64,000 bases of DNA, taken from assembly GCA_947476285.1 (NCBI GenBank), contig CANJPU010000020.1:1-64000 (forward strand). The letters run 5' to 3'. Both the position numbers and the translations under genes were made by a program. This stretch comes from Comamonadaceae bacterium. GTDB taxonomy: Bacteria > Pseudomonadota > Gammaproteobacteria > Burkholderiales > Burkholderiaceae_C. Position 1 is the stretch's first letter, and the number at the start of each line of letters is the position of its first letter. Shown here piece by piece: positions 15,702-24,092 of the stretch. A model generated the notes under the pieces. That model did no database searches. It worked only from the letters and a program-made list of their open reading frames with translations, and was not told the origin of the DNA.

Positions 15702-16460
15702 ATGGACTTGAATCTGAGCGGAAAGCTTGCAGTTGTCACTGGCGCAAGCGTCGGCATCGGCCGCGCGGTGGCCACTCGGCTTGCAGCTGAAGGGGCGCAA
15801 CTGATCGTGATCGCCAGGCGCGAACACCTGCTGCGTGAATTGGCCGATGAGATCGCGGCTGCGGGGTTTGCCAGGCCGCAAGTTCTGCCGCTGGATTTGT
15901 ACGACAGGGCCAGTCCCGACAAGGTGCTTCAAGCCGTGACTGCGCGCAATGCCGTGGTCGATATTCTCATCAACGATGCCGGCGGCTCCAGGCCCTTGCC
16001 GATTGACGCGCCCGATGATGCATGGGACGAATCCTTCGCGATCAATTTCACTGCCTTGCGAAAGTTGACCCAGACTCTGATGCCCATGATGCTGGCGCAG
16101 CGTTGGGGCCGCATCGTGAACATCACCGGATCGACCGAGCCTTCAGGTGTCAATGCAGCGAATGCGGCGAAGGCGGCCGTGCATGCATGGGCCAAAGGCT
16201 TGTCGCGGCGCATCGGCGCCCAGCAAGTGACGATCAACTCGATTACACCAGGGCGCATTCACAGTGAGCAAATGGACGTGCGGCTCTTTCCCACAAAGGA
16301 ATCTCAAGAGGCCTTCGCCCGCGAGAACATTCCCATGGGCTATTTTGGCGAGCCGGCCGATGTCGCCAATCTGGTGGCGTTTCTGTGTTCGGACCAGGCC
16401 CGCTACATTACCGGGCAGCGCGTTTGCGTGGACGGCGGTCTGCACCGGGCGGTGGTCTGA
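15702..16460 (+). CDS. Short-chain dehydrogenase/reductase lacking the catalytic tyrosine
   Basis: A 252-residue SDR with cofactor motif TGASVGIG (residues 13-20) and the usual C-terminal ITGQRVCVDGG. The serine is present (NITGSTEP) and the lysine too (NAAKAAVHAW), but the residue four before the lysine is alanine (GVNAANAAK). I recall a wider group of such SDRs from Burkholderiales with Asn-rich sequence in this place, so this is probably a family trait rather than decay. Its function is unknown. It sits between iclR and the second Bug receptor and is probably co-transcribed with both. Confidence 0.87.
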   Translation: MDLNLSGKLAVVTGASVGIGRAVATRLAAEGAQLIVIARREHLLRELADEIAAAGFARPQVLPLDLYDRASPDKVLQAVTARNAVVDILINDAGGSRPLPIDAPDDAWDESFAINFTALRKLTQTLMPMMLAQRWGRIVNITGSTEPSGVNAANAAKAAVHAWAKGLSRRIGAQQVTINSITPGRIHSEQMDVRLFPTKESQEAFARENIPMGYFGEPADVANLVAFLCSDQARYITGQRVCVDGGLHRAVV

Positions 16461-16503
16461 TGAGGTCTGTGTCTTGATTTTTCAATCGCGCAAAGGACGC
16501 ATC

Positions 16504-17481
16504 ATGCAAAGATTTTTCCGATTCGCATTTTTGCGATTCGCGCTTGCCTTGTTGATGCTCACGGGCGCAACGCTGGCTCATGCGCAGTATCCGGCCAAGC
16601 CGGTGCGCATCATCTTGCCCTACGCGGCCGGCGGCGGTGCCGACATCCTGACGCGGGCGGTGGCCCAGGCATTGAGCGAGTTGTGGAAGCAGCCCGTGGT
16701 GGCCGACAACCGTCCCGGCGCGGGCGCCACCATCGGCACCGATGCGGTGGCCAAGGCCGCCCCGGATGGCTATACCTTGTTGATGACCGCTGCGACCATG
16801 GGGGTGAGCCCCGCAGCGTATCCCAAGCTGCCCTACGACGTGATCAAGGATTTCGCGCCCATCACCTTGTTGGCGCAAAGCCCCTATGTGTTGGCCGTCA
16901 ACTCGAATGTGGCGGTGCAGACCATGGACGATCTATTGAAGCTGGCGCGCTCAGCTCCGGGAAAGCTCAACTACGGCTCTCCTGGCAACGGGACGCTTTC
17001 ACACCTGACCTACGAGTTGCTGCGCAGCCGCACAGGCATCCAGAGCACGGTGGTGCCTTACAAAGGCAGCAACCCGGCGCTGATGGACGCACTGAGCGGG
17101 CAGGTCGATTACATACTGGATACACCCGCGGCTGTGGGCCAGCATGTCAAGTCAAGAAAACTGCGCGCTCTGGCAGTGAGCACGGCACGGCGTGCGCCCA
17201 GCATGCCCGGTGTGCCCACGATTGCAGAGGCTGGCGTGCCAGGGTTTGAAGTGTCTGTGTGGTTCGGCCTCTTGGCACCAGCAGGTACACCGCCTGAGAT
17301 CGTGCGCAAGATTCATGACGATGTGGTGAAGGTGCTGGCCATACCTGCCTTGTCCGAGCGGCTGGCCGCCGAAGGGCTGGATGTGCTGAGCATGCAGCCG
17401 GCTGAGTTTGGCAACCTGTTGCGTCGCGATGTGGTGAAGTGGGGCGAACTGGTGAAGCAGGCGAACATCAAGTTCGACTGA
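16504..17481 (+). CDS. TctC/Bug-type periplasmic receptor 2
   Basis: A 325-residue solute receptor. The N-terminus is a signal peptide (MQRFFRFAFLRFALALLML, cleavage after AHA), and the mature chain opens QYPAKPVRIILPYAAGGGAD, the classic Bug beginning. The start is taken at ATG 16504, preceded by AAAGGA; the frame is open further upstream, but only inside the SDR gene. It lies 43 bp after the SDR on the same strand and converges on receptor 3. No TctAB permease genes are near. Confidence 0.93.
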   Translation: MQRFFRFAFLRFALALLMLTGATLAHAQYPAKPVRIILPYAAGGGADILTRAVAQALSELWKQPVVADNRPGAGATIGTDAVAKAAPDGYTLLMTAATMGVSPAAYPKLPYDVIKDFAPITLLAQSPYVLAVNSNVAVQTMDDLLKLARSAPGKLNYGSPGNGTLSHLTYELLRSRTGIQSTVVPYKGSNPALMDALSGQVDYILDTPAAVGQHVKSRKLRALAVSTARRAPSMPGVPTIAEAGVPGFEVSVWFGLLAPAGTPPEIVRKIHDDVVKVLAIPALSERLAAEGLDVLSMQPAEFGNLLRRDVVKWGELVKQANIKFD

Positions 17482-17498
17482 GTTTCCCCGATCCATGC

Positions 17499-18479
17499 TC
17501 AATCTGCTTTGGCGCCTGAGAATTTCACGATCTCAGCCCAACGCACGCGTTCGGTCTTGATGGCTGCGGCGAACTGTTCGGATGTGCTGCCCACGGCCTC
17601 GGAGCCAACGGCAGCGAGCCTTTCCTTGATCTGATCGCGGGCTGCGATTTTGGCGATGGCTGTTTGCAGCCGCACGATGACATCGCGCGGTGTGCCCGCT
17701 GGCGCGACCAGGCCGGCCCAGGCCTCAGCCGCGTAGTCTTTCACGCCTGCTTCAGCCACCGTAGGCAGCTCAGGAAATGCAGCCGAGCGTTTGGCGGAGG
17801 TGACAGCGATGGCGCGCAGCTTACCTTCCTTGATGAGTGGCGCGGCGGTGCTGAGTGTGTCGAACATGATCTGGATGTGTCCAGCCATGACGTCCGTGGT
17901 GGCCAGCGATGTCCCTTTGTAGGGCACATGCACGATCTCGATGCCGGTGCGCGCGCGCAGCATCTCTGCAGACAGGTGCGCCAGCGTACCATTGCCGCCG
18001 CTGCCAAAGTTAAGCTTGCGCGGGTTGGCCTTGGCGTAGGCGACCAGCTCTGCCATGTTGCGAATCGGCATGGCGTTGTTCACTTGCAGCACCAAGGGCC
18101 CGGTGGAGACGATGGAGATCGGGGCCAGGTCTTTTTCGGGGTCAAATCCCATGCTCTTGTACATGGACGGGTTGATCACCAGCGTGCCGGCTGAGACCAT
18201 CGCCAGTGTGTAGCCATCGGGCGCGGACCGCACAACTTGTTCGGTGCCCGTGTTGCCGTTGGCGCCCGGGCGGTTTTCAATGACCACCGGCTGGCCCAAC
18301 TCTTCTGACAAGGCCTGGCCGAAGAGGCGGCCTGTCACGTCCAGGTTGCCGCCGGCCACATAGGGCACAACGATGCGGATCACGCGCTCTGGATAGCGCT
18401 GAGCCCACGCGCTCTGCCACGGCGCTGCGCAAACGCCTGCAAGGGCCAGAGCGACAGCCAGGAATTGTTTGCGTTTCAT
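17499..18479 (-). CDS. TctC/Bug-type periplasmic receptor 3
   Basis: A 326-residue receptor with a signal peptide (MKRKQFLAVALALAGVCAAP, cleavage near AWAQ) and a mature start RYPERVIRIVVPYVAGGNLD. It is the last gene of the seven-gene minus-strand operon and its ATG overlaps the stop of the HpcH/HpaI aldolase by 4 nt, so the two are translationally coupled. The ligand is likely a carboxylate processed by the operon. Confidence 0.93.
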   Translation of the reverse strand: MKRKQFLAVALALAGVCAAPWQSAWAQRYPERVIRIVVPYVAGGNLDVTGRLFGQALSEELGQPVVIENRPGANGNTGTEQVVRSAPDGYTLAMVSAGTLVINPSMYKSMGFDPEKDLAPISIVSTGPLVLQVNNAMPIRNMAELVAYAKANPRKLNFGSGGNGTLAHLSAEMLRARTGIEIVHVPYKGTSLATTDVMAGHIQIMFDTLSTAAPLIKEGKLRAIAVTSAKRSAAFPELPTVAEAGVKDYAAEAWAGLVAPAGTPRDVIVRLQTAIAKIAARDQIKERLAAVGSEAVGSTSEQFAAAIKTERVRWAEIVKFSGAKAD

Positions 18480-19171
18480 TTGCTTGTCTTCCCCGATGAG
18501 AGTGGTGAGAGAAATGCGGTGGCACCGATCGCCACCAGCTCGCTGCCGCGCGCAAGCAGCAGGCGCGCGCCGGCCTCTTGCAGGCCGGCTACGGTTTCGG
18601 GGCTGCCCAGCGTGCCGCCAATCTTGCCGGCAGCCGCAATTCTGCCCAGCGTGGCGCGCACCACGTTCTGAACTTCCGGGCGCTGTCCCTGGCCGGGAAA
18701 TCCCATGCGGTGCGCCAGATCGTTGTAGCCGATGAACCAGACATCGATGCCATCAACGGCCAGCAGCTCGGGCAAACACGCTATGCCCTGCGGTGATTCG
18801 ATCATGCCGATCACGAGTTTGTCCGCGTAGTCTTTGAAGCGCGAGTAGCGAACCGCTTCGACCAAATCGCGGGCGGCCTGAGGCGTGTCGGTGCCAGCCA
18901 CCATCACGCCGTCGGCGCCCAGATCGAGATAGCGGCTGATGAGGCCGGCGTCGCTGCTCCAGGGCCGCACGATGGCCGCGATGCCGGCAGCGCGCGCACC
19001 ACGGCACATGTCCTCGATGCGCTCGGTGGTGGCGCTGCCTTTCTCGCAATCGATGAAGGCGATGTCAAAGCCCACCCGGCCGAGCTGCTCTACCAGCGCC
19101 GCCGAAGGGTAATTGACCAGCACCATGGTCGCGGTTTCCCCGCGGGCGAGTTTTTCCTTGACGCGCAGCAT
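18476..19171 (-). CDS. HpcH/HpaI-family class II aldolase
   Basis: A 231-residue TIM-barrel lyase of the family that cleaves 4-hydroxy-2-oxo acids to pyruvate and an aldehyde with a divalent metal. Recognisable family segments are FIDCEKGSATTERIEDM, the catalytic arginine in IVRPWS, the metal-binding glutamate in GMIESPQGIACLPELLAV, and GIDVWFIGYNDLA. It is somewhat shorter than HpaI (about 260 residues). It lies between the TauD-type dioxygenase (22-bp gap) and a Bug receptor (4-nt overlap). It probably performs the carbon-carbon cleavage of the operon's pathway. Confidence 0.88.
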   Translation of the reverse strand: MLRVKEKLARGETATMVLVNYPSAALVEQLGRVGFDIAFIDCEKGSATTERIEDMCRGARAAGIAAIVRPWSSDAGLISRYLDLGADGVMVAGTDTPQAARDLVEAVRYSRFKDYADKLVIGMIESPQGIACLPELLAVDGIDVWFIGYNDLAHRMGFPGQGQRPEVQNVVRATLGRIAAAGKIGGTLGSPETVAGLQEAGARLLLARGSELVAIGATAFLSPLSSGKTSK

Positions 19172-19193
19172 CTTTGTTTTCCTTGTGATTGTT

Positions 19194-20069
19194 CTAGAAC
19201 GGAACCGTGCCGCCCACGGTGGTGCGGTTCATCAGGCGGCGCTGGGGCAGGGCGTAGTCGCCGATGGCGAAATGCTGGCTGGCGCAGTTGTCCCACATCA
19301 GCAGGTCGCCGACTTGCCATTGGTGGGTGAAGATGCTTCCTTCGCGCAGGCACCAGTCGGCCAGCTCGCCGATCAGTGCGTCGCTTTCATCTTGCGCCAG
19401 ACCCAGGATGCGCATGGTGGCCGCGCGGCTGACGTAAAGGCATTTCTCGCCGGTGACCGGGTGGGTGCGCACCAGCGGGTGCACCACCTCTCGCTTTTGT
19501 TCTTCGGTCAGTGGCGCGCGCAGCGAGGCGACATTGTTGCGCTTGAGTGTCGCATACACGGCGGCCAGTGAGTTCACTGCCTTGAGGCCCTCGATGCGTT
19601 GGCGGGTTGCCTGCGGCAACTGCGCATAAGCATAGGCGGTGCTGACGAATTGCGTGGCGCCCAGCGGTTGGCCGGCGGCATCGTGCGGTACTTCCAGTGC
19701 ATAGAGCATGGAGTACATGTTGGGCTTTGCCTGAAACTGACCATCGCTGTGCCACACGCGGCCTGCGTCAATCATGCCGATGGGTTGGCCGGCGTCGTCC
19801 AGTACGTTGGAGATGCGCACCAGTTGCGTATAACCGGGCACAAGGTACTGGGGCAGCACATGGGGATCGAGTGTGCCAAAGCGCCCGCAAAACGCCAGTT
19901 GCTGATCGGGCGTGAGCTTCTGCTTGCGCAGCACAATGGCCTTGTACTTGTGCAGCGCGTCCTTGATGGCGTCAAAGGTGGCATCGTCAACATTAGCGCT
20001 GGCGTCCACACCGCGTACTTCGGCGCCCACGGGGGCTGTGCTGGGAATGATTTGAATTTGAGTGCTCAT
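19194..20069 (-). CDS. TauD/TfdA-family 2-oxoglutarate-dependent dioxygenase
   Basis: A 291-residue Fe(II)/2-oxoglutarate oxygenase. The facial triad is visible: H and D in WHSDGQF, and the distal histidine in WDNCASQHFAIGDY. The 2-oxoglutarate-binding arginine follows in PQRRLMNRTTV. Members hydroxylate next to sulfonate, ether or carboxylate groups, so that the product falls apart. The substrate here is unknown; the neighbouring aldolase and Bug receptors point to a carboxylic acid. The start overlaps the small ABM protein's stop by 4 nt. Confidence 0.93.
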   Translation of the reverse strand: MSTQIQIIPSTAPVGAEVRGVDASANVDDATFDAIKDALHKYKAIVLRKQKLTPDQQLAFCGRFGTLDPHVLPQYLVPGYTQLVRISNVLDDAGQPIGMIDAGRVWHSDGQFQAKPNMYSMLYALEVPHDAAGQPLGATQFVSTAYAYAQLPQATRQRIEGLKAVNSLAAVYATLKRNNVASLRAPLTEEQKREVVHPLVRTHPVTGEKCLYVSRAATMRILGLAQDESDALIGELADWCLREGSIFTHQWQVGDLLMWDNCASQHFAIGDYALPQRRLMNRTTVGGTVPF

Positions 20070-20389
20070 GATGCCGGGCCTTCCTGCACTGCATCGTTTG
20101 GCACCATGTGAAAGGTGCGAACGTTCTTGTGCACGATCATCTCGGAGGTGGCGCTTGAGAACGCGGCAAAGTGGGCGCTGGCCAGATGTTCCTGGAAAGC
20201 TGCTTTGCTCTCGTAGATCTCGTACAGCGCCACGGCCTCCTCGGGCTTTTCGGGGGTGAGTACGTCAAAGCAAAGGCAACCGGGCTCTAGGTCAAGCGAA
20301 GCGCGGGCATTGGCCAACATCAGGGGCATGAAGGCGTCCATTCCACCGGGCCGGATTTTGAATTCGACCCACACGATATATTGATGCAT
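20066..20389 (-). CDS. Antibiotic-biosynthesis-monooxygenase (ABM) fold protein
   Basis: A 107-residue dimeric alpha+beta-barrel protein. The features are YIVWVEFKIRPGGMDAF at the start, EPGCLCFDVL, and ALYEIYESKAAFQEHLASAHF. Such proteins include cofactor-free monooxygenases and isomerases as well as many of unknown role. It lies upstream of the TauD-type gene and is translationally coupled to it. A second ABM protein is encoded at 24907. Confidence 0.85.
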   Translation of the reverse strand: MHQYIVWVEFKIRPGGMDAFMPLMLANARASLDLEPGCLCFDVLTPEKPEEAVALYEIYESKAAFQEHLASAHFAAFSSATSEMIVHKNVRTFHMVPNDAVQEGPAS

Positions 20390-20518
20390 GGCGATTTGAA
20401 TGAGTGCGGGCTTAGCGTGTCGATCGCATGACCAGCAAGGCCGTGCGCACTGCCCACAAAACTGTAATTCATTTCGCGGCGCACCGCACTGGTACTTCCA
20501 CCGAAGCCAACAGGCGGC

Positions 20519-21910
20519 TCAGCAGCTATCCGCCGCCGCAGCCGAACCAGCCGCGCGCCCGGTGACGAGCGCCTGCGCCAGGCCGCCCAGATAGCCGTGA
20601 ATGCTGATGCCACCCATGTCGCAGCCGGCCGCGTAAAGCCCGGCGATGGTGCCAGTGCGCCATTCGGACAGCCCTGGCTTGGCCAGCGGCATCATGGAAA
20701 CGCTGGTCGCACGGCGCAAGACGCGCATGTCCAGGTCGGTGCGAAGGCCGCCGCAGGTGTAGGTGATGGAGGCGCGCACGAGCACGGCGGAAAATGGCGG
20801 CGTCTCCAGTGCGAAGGCATTGCCGACACGCGGGGGATGAAGCGCAGCGCCGGTGCCCGCCTTGATGGCTGCGTTGTAGTCTTGCAGGGTTTGCAGCGAG
20901 TGTGCACTGGGTATGCCCCAGGCCTGCATGCCCTGGGCCAGCTCTTCCAGCGTGTTGGCCTGCACCACCCGCGCGCCCGCTTGCCGCGCGCGCTCGATCA
21001 CCACGCGCGGCAAGGCGCTGACTTCGTAGCTGAGCTCGCCAATGGCGGCGTCCACCACATAGGCTGCGGTGGCGCCGCTTTGGCGAGACAGGTGCGCGTT
21101 GAGCAACTCTTCGCCTGTGCCCGCAGATTCGTCGGCAAAGCGGCGGCCTGACAGATTCAGGGCCACGGCCATCTGCCCATACTTGTGACTCATGTTCTGA
21201 AACTGCGACGCATCGAAACGCGCAGGCGGGGCGTTCATGGCGTGGCCATAGAACGCATTGAGCCAGGGCGTGGTGGCTGCGCCCACGTCAAGTGCGGCCA
21301 GCAGGCCGTCGCCGGTGCTGTTGGGGTTGCTGCGCAGGTAGAGCGCATCGGCATGCGGTGTGATGTAGCGCGTGACCAGCTCGCAGTTGCCCTGGAAACC
21401 GCCCGTGGTGAGGATCACGGATGCCGCCCTGATCTCGATGGGGCCGTTCGCATCGAAGGCGAGGGCGCCGACCACGGCGCCGTTTTCGGTCAGCAGCGAC
21501 TGCAGCGACACACCCGTCATGATGTTTGCACCCATCGCCGTGGCGCGCTCAGTCAGCGCGGCGGTCAACTGGCCTCCACTGGCGCGGCGGCCAAACCCAT
21601 GGCCCAGCACGGTCTGCATCGGTTCGAGTTGCGCGCCTTGCTGCACCAGCCAATCGAGCGACTCGGTCAGGCCATCGACCAGCAGATCCTGCAAGGCTTC
21701 GTCACCTTGGGGGACCTGCCGCCTCACCTCGTCCTTGCTGCGCAGGGTCCAGATCAGTCCGTTGGACATGGCCATGGAGCCGCCGGGCTGGTCTGATTTT
21801 TCAATCACCAGGACCTGAGCGCCGCGTTCGAGCGCGCTGATGCCAGCGCACAGGCCAGCCATGCCGGCGCCGGCCACCAACACGGTGGTGGAATAGATTC
21901 GCGGCTTCAT
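20519..21910 (-). CDS. FAD-dependent oxidoreductase, fumarate reductase/ketosteroid dehydrogenase type
   Basis: A 463-residue flavoprotein. The FAD dinucleotide motif is VLVAGAGMAGLCAGISALE at the N-terminus. EKSDQPGGSMAMSNGLIW follows, and ASVILTTGGFQGN is typical of the FrdA/SdhA/KstD superfamily. C-terminal elements are TCGGLRTD and LYAAGCDMGGISIHGYLGGL. No covalent-FAD histidine or haem domain is evident, and no Fe-S partner lies nearby, so it is likely a soluble dehydrogenase or reductase acting on an alpha,beta carbon pair. It starts 16 bp after Bug receptor 4 and is separated by 129 bp from the downstream ABM gene; I saw no terminator in that gap. Confidence 0.88.
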   Translation of the reverse strand: MKPRIYSTTVLVAGAGMAGLCAGISALERGAQVLVIEKSDQPGGSMAMSNGLIWTLRSKDEVRRQVPQGDEALQDLLVDGLTESLDWLVQQGAQLEPMQTVLGHGFGRRASGGQLTAALTERATAMGANIMTGVSLQSLLTENGAVVGALAFDANGPIEIRAASVILTTGGFQGNCELVTRYITPHADALYLRSNPNSTGDGLLAALDVGAATTPWLNAFYGHAMNAPPARFDASQFQNMSHKYGQMAVALNLSGRRFADESAGTGEELLNAHLSRQSGATAAYVVDAAIGELSYEVSALPRVVIERARQAGARVVQANTLEELAQGMQAWGIPSAHSLQTLQDYNAAIKAGTGAALHPPRVGNAFALETPPFSAVLVRASITYTCGGLRTDLDMRVLRRATSVSMMPLAKPGLSEWRTGTIAGLYAAGCDMGGISIHGYLGGLAQALVTGRAAGSAAAADSC

Positions 21911-21926
21911 CGCATGGCCCGCGAAG

Positions 21927-22904
21927 CTATTCTTTCTTGATGCCGATTGTGGAAATGATCTGGCGGAAGCGTTCGTGTTCTGTTTTTACGAAACCATCCA
22001 TCTCGGACGCCGGGGCATAGTAGAGCGTCGCACCAGTGGCCGCGATGTCTTTGATGAACTTGGGGTCGTTCACTACTTGCCTGAGCGCATCGGCTGCCTT
22101 CGTGACCACGGCACGCGGGGTGGCCGCCGGCGCGAACACCGCATACCAGGCGCCGAATATGAAGTCGTTGAAATTGCGCTCCACCATGGTGGGCACATTC
22201 GGAAACAGCGGGTGCCGCGTGGGGCCAGTCCATGCCAGCGGCTTGAGAGTGCCAGCATCCACGAAGCCCCTGACGCCGTCAGCCGTGTAGAAAAGCATGG
22301 TGATCTCGCCGCGGACCAGATCGGTCATGAGCTGGCCAACACCGGTATAGGGTGCGTGGATCAGGTTCAGGCCGGCCACCTTGCCCAGGTAGGCAGACGG
22401 CAGGTGCGCAGCGGTGCCGACCCCGGTGGAGCCATAGTTGGCCTTGGACGGGTTGGCCTTGAGGTAGGCGATCAGTTCTTCCACCGTATTGACCGGCACC
22501 GATGAGCTGACCACCAGCATCACGCCGTTGTTGAAGACCCGGCCGATGGAGACAAAGTCTTTCAGCGGGTCGTAGGACATGTTCAGCAGCACATGCGGGT
22601 TGACCGACTGCGTTTGCGTGGTGCCAAAGAGCAAGGTGTAGCCATCGGCAGGTGCCTTGGCCACGTAACTGAGCGCGATGTTGCCGCTGGCGCCGCCCTT
22701 GTTGTCCACCACGATGCTTTGGCCCATGGCGGTGCCCAGCGGCGCAGCCAACCTGCGCGCGAGCACATCGGTTGCTGTGCCAGCGCCATAGGGAACCACC
22801 AGCCTGATGGGTTGTTGGGAGGGATAGGCCGGGGCTTGTGCCTGGGCCAGGCCTGCGCCAAAGGCGAGCGCCGCGCACGCGAAAACGGATTTGATGCTTG
22901 CCAT
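21927..22904 (-). CDS. TctC/Bug-type periplasmic receptor 4
   Basis: A 325-residue receptor with a signal peptide (MASIKSVFACAALAFGAGLA, cleavage after AQA) and mature QQPIRLVVPYGAGTATDVLA. It lies between the DHDPS-family lyase (6-bp gap) and the flavoprotein (16-bp gap). It is the second receptor in this operon, so two related ligands may be taken up or sensed by the same pathway. Confidence 0.93.
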   Translation of the reverse strand: MASIKSVFACAALAFGAGLAQAQAPAYPSQQPIRLVVPYGAGTATDVLARRLAAPLGTAMGQSIVVDNKGGASGNIALSYVAKAPADGYTLLFGTTQTQSVNPHVLLNMSYDPLKDFVSIGRVFNNGVMLVVSSSVPVNTVEELIAYLKANPSKANYGSTGVGTAAHLPSAYLGKVAGLNLIHAPYTGVGQLMTDLVRGEITMLFYTADGVRGFVDAGTLKPLAWTGPTRHPLFPNVPTMVERNFNDFIFGAWYAVFAPAATPRAVVTKAADALRQVVNDPKFIKDIAATGATLYYAPASEMDGFVKTEHERFRQIISTIGIKKE

Positions 22905-22910
22905 ATGCGT

Positions 22911-23924
22911 TTATGCGGCCACAGTGGTTTGAGCCGCACGCGGCTTGGCAGCCGTATCGAGCAAGCCGGCCTGGATCAGGCCTTCACGAATTTCCGCACG
23001 CACCTTGTCTGTGACTTCCAGCAGGGGTGGTCGCACGCGCGAGGAGGGGAACATGCCCATCTGGACCAGGGCTTCCTTGGTGGCCGACACTTCACTGGTG
23101 ATGCGCGTGGGCTGGTGGTTTTCCCACACGCTGGACATGATGGGCGCGCAGCGTGCGAATACCGTGCGGACTCTTTGCGCATCATGTTTGCTGGTAGCGT
23201 CCAGCAACTCCACCCAAAGTTCAGGCGCGATGTTGCTGATGCCTATGAGCGCACCGTGCGCGCCGTATTCGAGTTTCTCCACCAGCACCGGGCCGTCCCA
23301 CGCGGCAAGCACCGAGAGTTTGTCACGCAGCGCATCCCAGGTGGGCATGTAGGCGGCCATGGTGCCAGGCGCGGCCTTGATGCCCACCACATGGGGCAGC
23401 TCGGCCAGCGCGTTGAGTGTTTCCACCGAGTAGGCGCAGCCGCTGGTCAGTGGGTATTGGAAGATCACCAGTGGCAGATCGACAGTCTCGCCCAGCTCGC
23501 GAAAGAACGCCACGACCGAAGGCGTGTGAGCGATCAGGCGCCGGTAGGTACGCGTGTCAAAGGGCGGAAAGACCAGCAGGGCGTGGGCGCCAGCTGCCTT
23601 GACAGCCTGCGCGGTCTCGATGGCCTGCTTGGCGCCATTGGAGCAGACGCCTGCGATGACGAGTTGGCCCGGCTTGCACGCTTGCGCGGCTTCGCGGGTG
23701 ACTTGTACTTGCTCGGCCAGGCTCAATTGAAGCACTTCGCCCAGTGCGGCATTGATGGCAATACCGCTCACGCCCGGCGTAGAAGCCACATCGCCGAGGT
23801 GCTTGCGCAGACCGGGCAGATCCAGCGAATAGTCTTCCTTGAAAGGTGTCAAGGTGGCGGGGAACAAGCCTCGCAAAAGGAGGCGCTTGGGGGTGATTGG
23901 GGATGCGCTGCTGCCAGTGTTCAT
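22911..23924 (-). CDS. Dihydrodipicolinate synthase/N-acetylneuraminate lyase family protein
   Basis: A 337-residue class I aldolase-fold enzyme. The Schiff-base lysine is in VVGIKAAPG and the catalytic tyrosine in VIFQYPLTSG, so the core chemistry should be intact. The usual TTGE segment reads ALGE (NAALGEVLQLS), so the threonines of the lysine-biosynthesis proton relay are absent. This argues against DapA and for a catabolic pyruvate-handling lyase or dehydratase. It heads the seven-gene minus-strand operon and is divergent from the hydroxypyruvate-isomerase-like gene across 168 bp. Confidence 0.88.
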   Translation of the reverse strand: MNTGSSASPITPKRLLLRGLFPATLTPFKEDYSLDLPGLRKHLGDVASTPGVSGIAINAALGEVLQLSLAEQVQVTREAAQACKPGQLVIAGVCSNGAKQAIETAQAVKAAGAHALLVFPPFDTRTYRRLIAHTPSVVAFFRELGETVDLPLVIFQYPLTSGCAYSVETLNALAELPHVVGIKAAPGTMAAYMPTWDALRDKLSVLAAWDGPVLVEKLEYGAHGALIGISNIAPELWVELLDATSKHDAQRVRTVFARCAPIMSSVWENHQPTRITSEVSATKEALVQMGMFPSSRVRPPLLEVTDKVRAEIREGLIQAGLLDTAAKPRAAQTTVAA

Positions 23925-24092
23925 GTGATGAGTCCGTCAGTGAGGTGGCCTGTTGCCAGAGGGCATTGTGGGGGGCAAATCACTATAGAGGAAATCCCCT
24001 GTACGGACAACGATGCAAGCCATGATCCGTCCTCGCTTTTGCTACCCCGCCAATCTGGCGACAATGCCGTTCCAGCCACGGAAAGTATTCAG

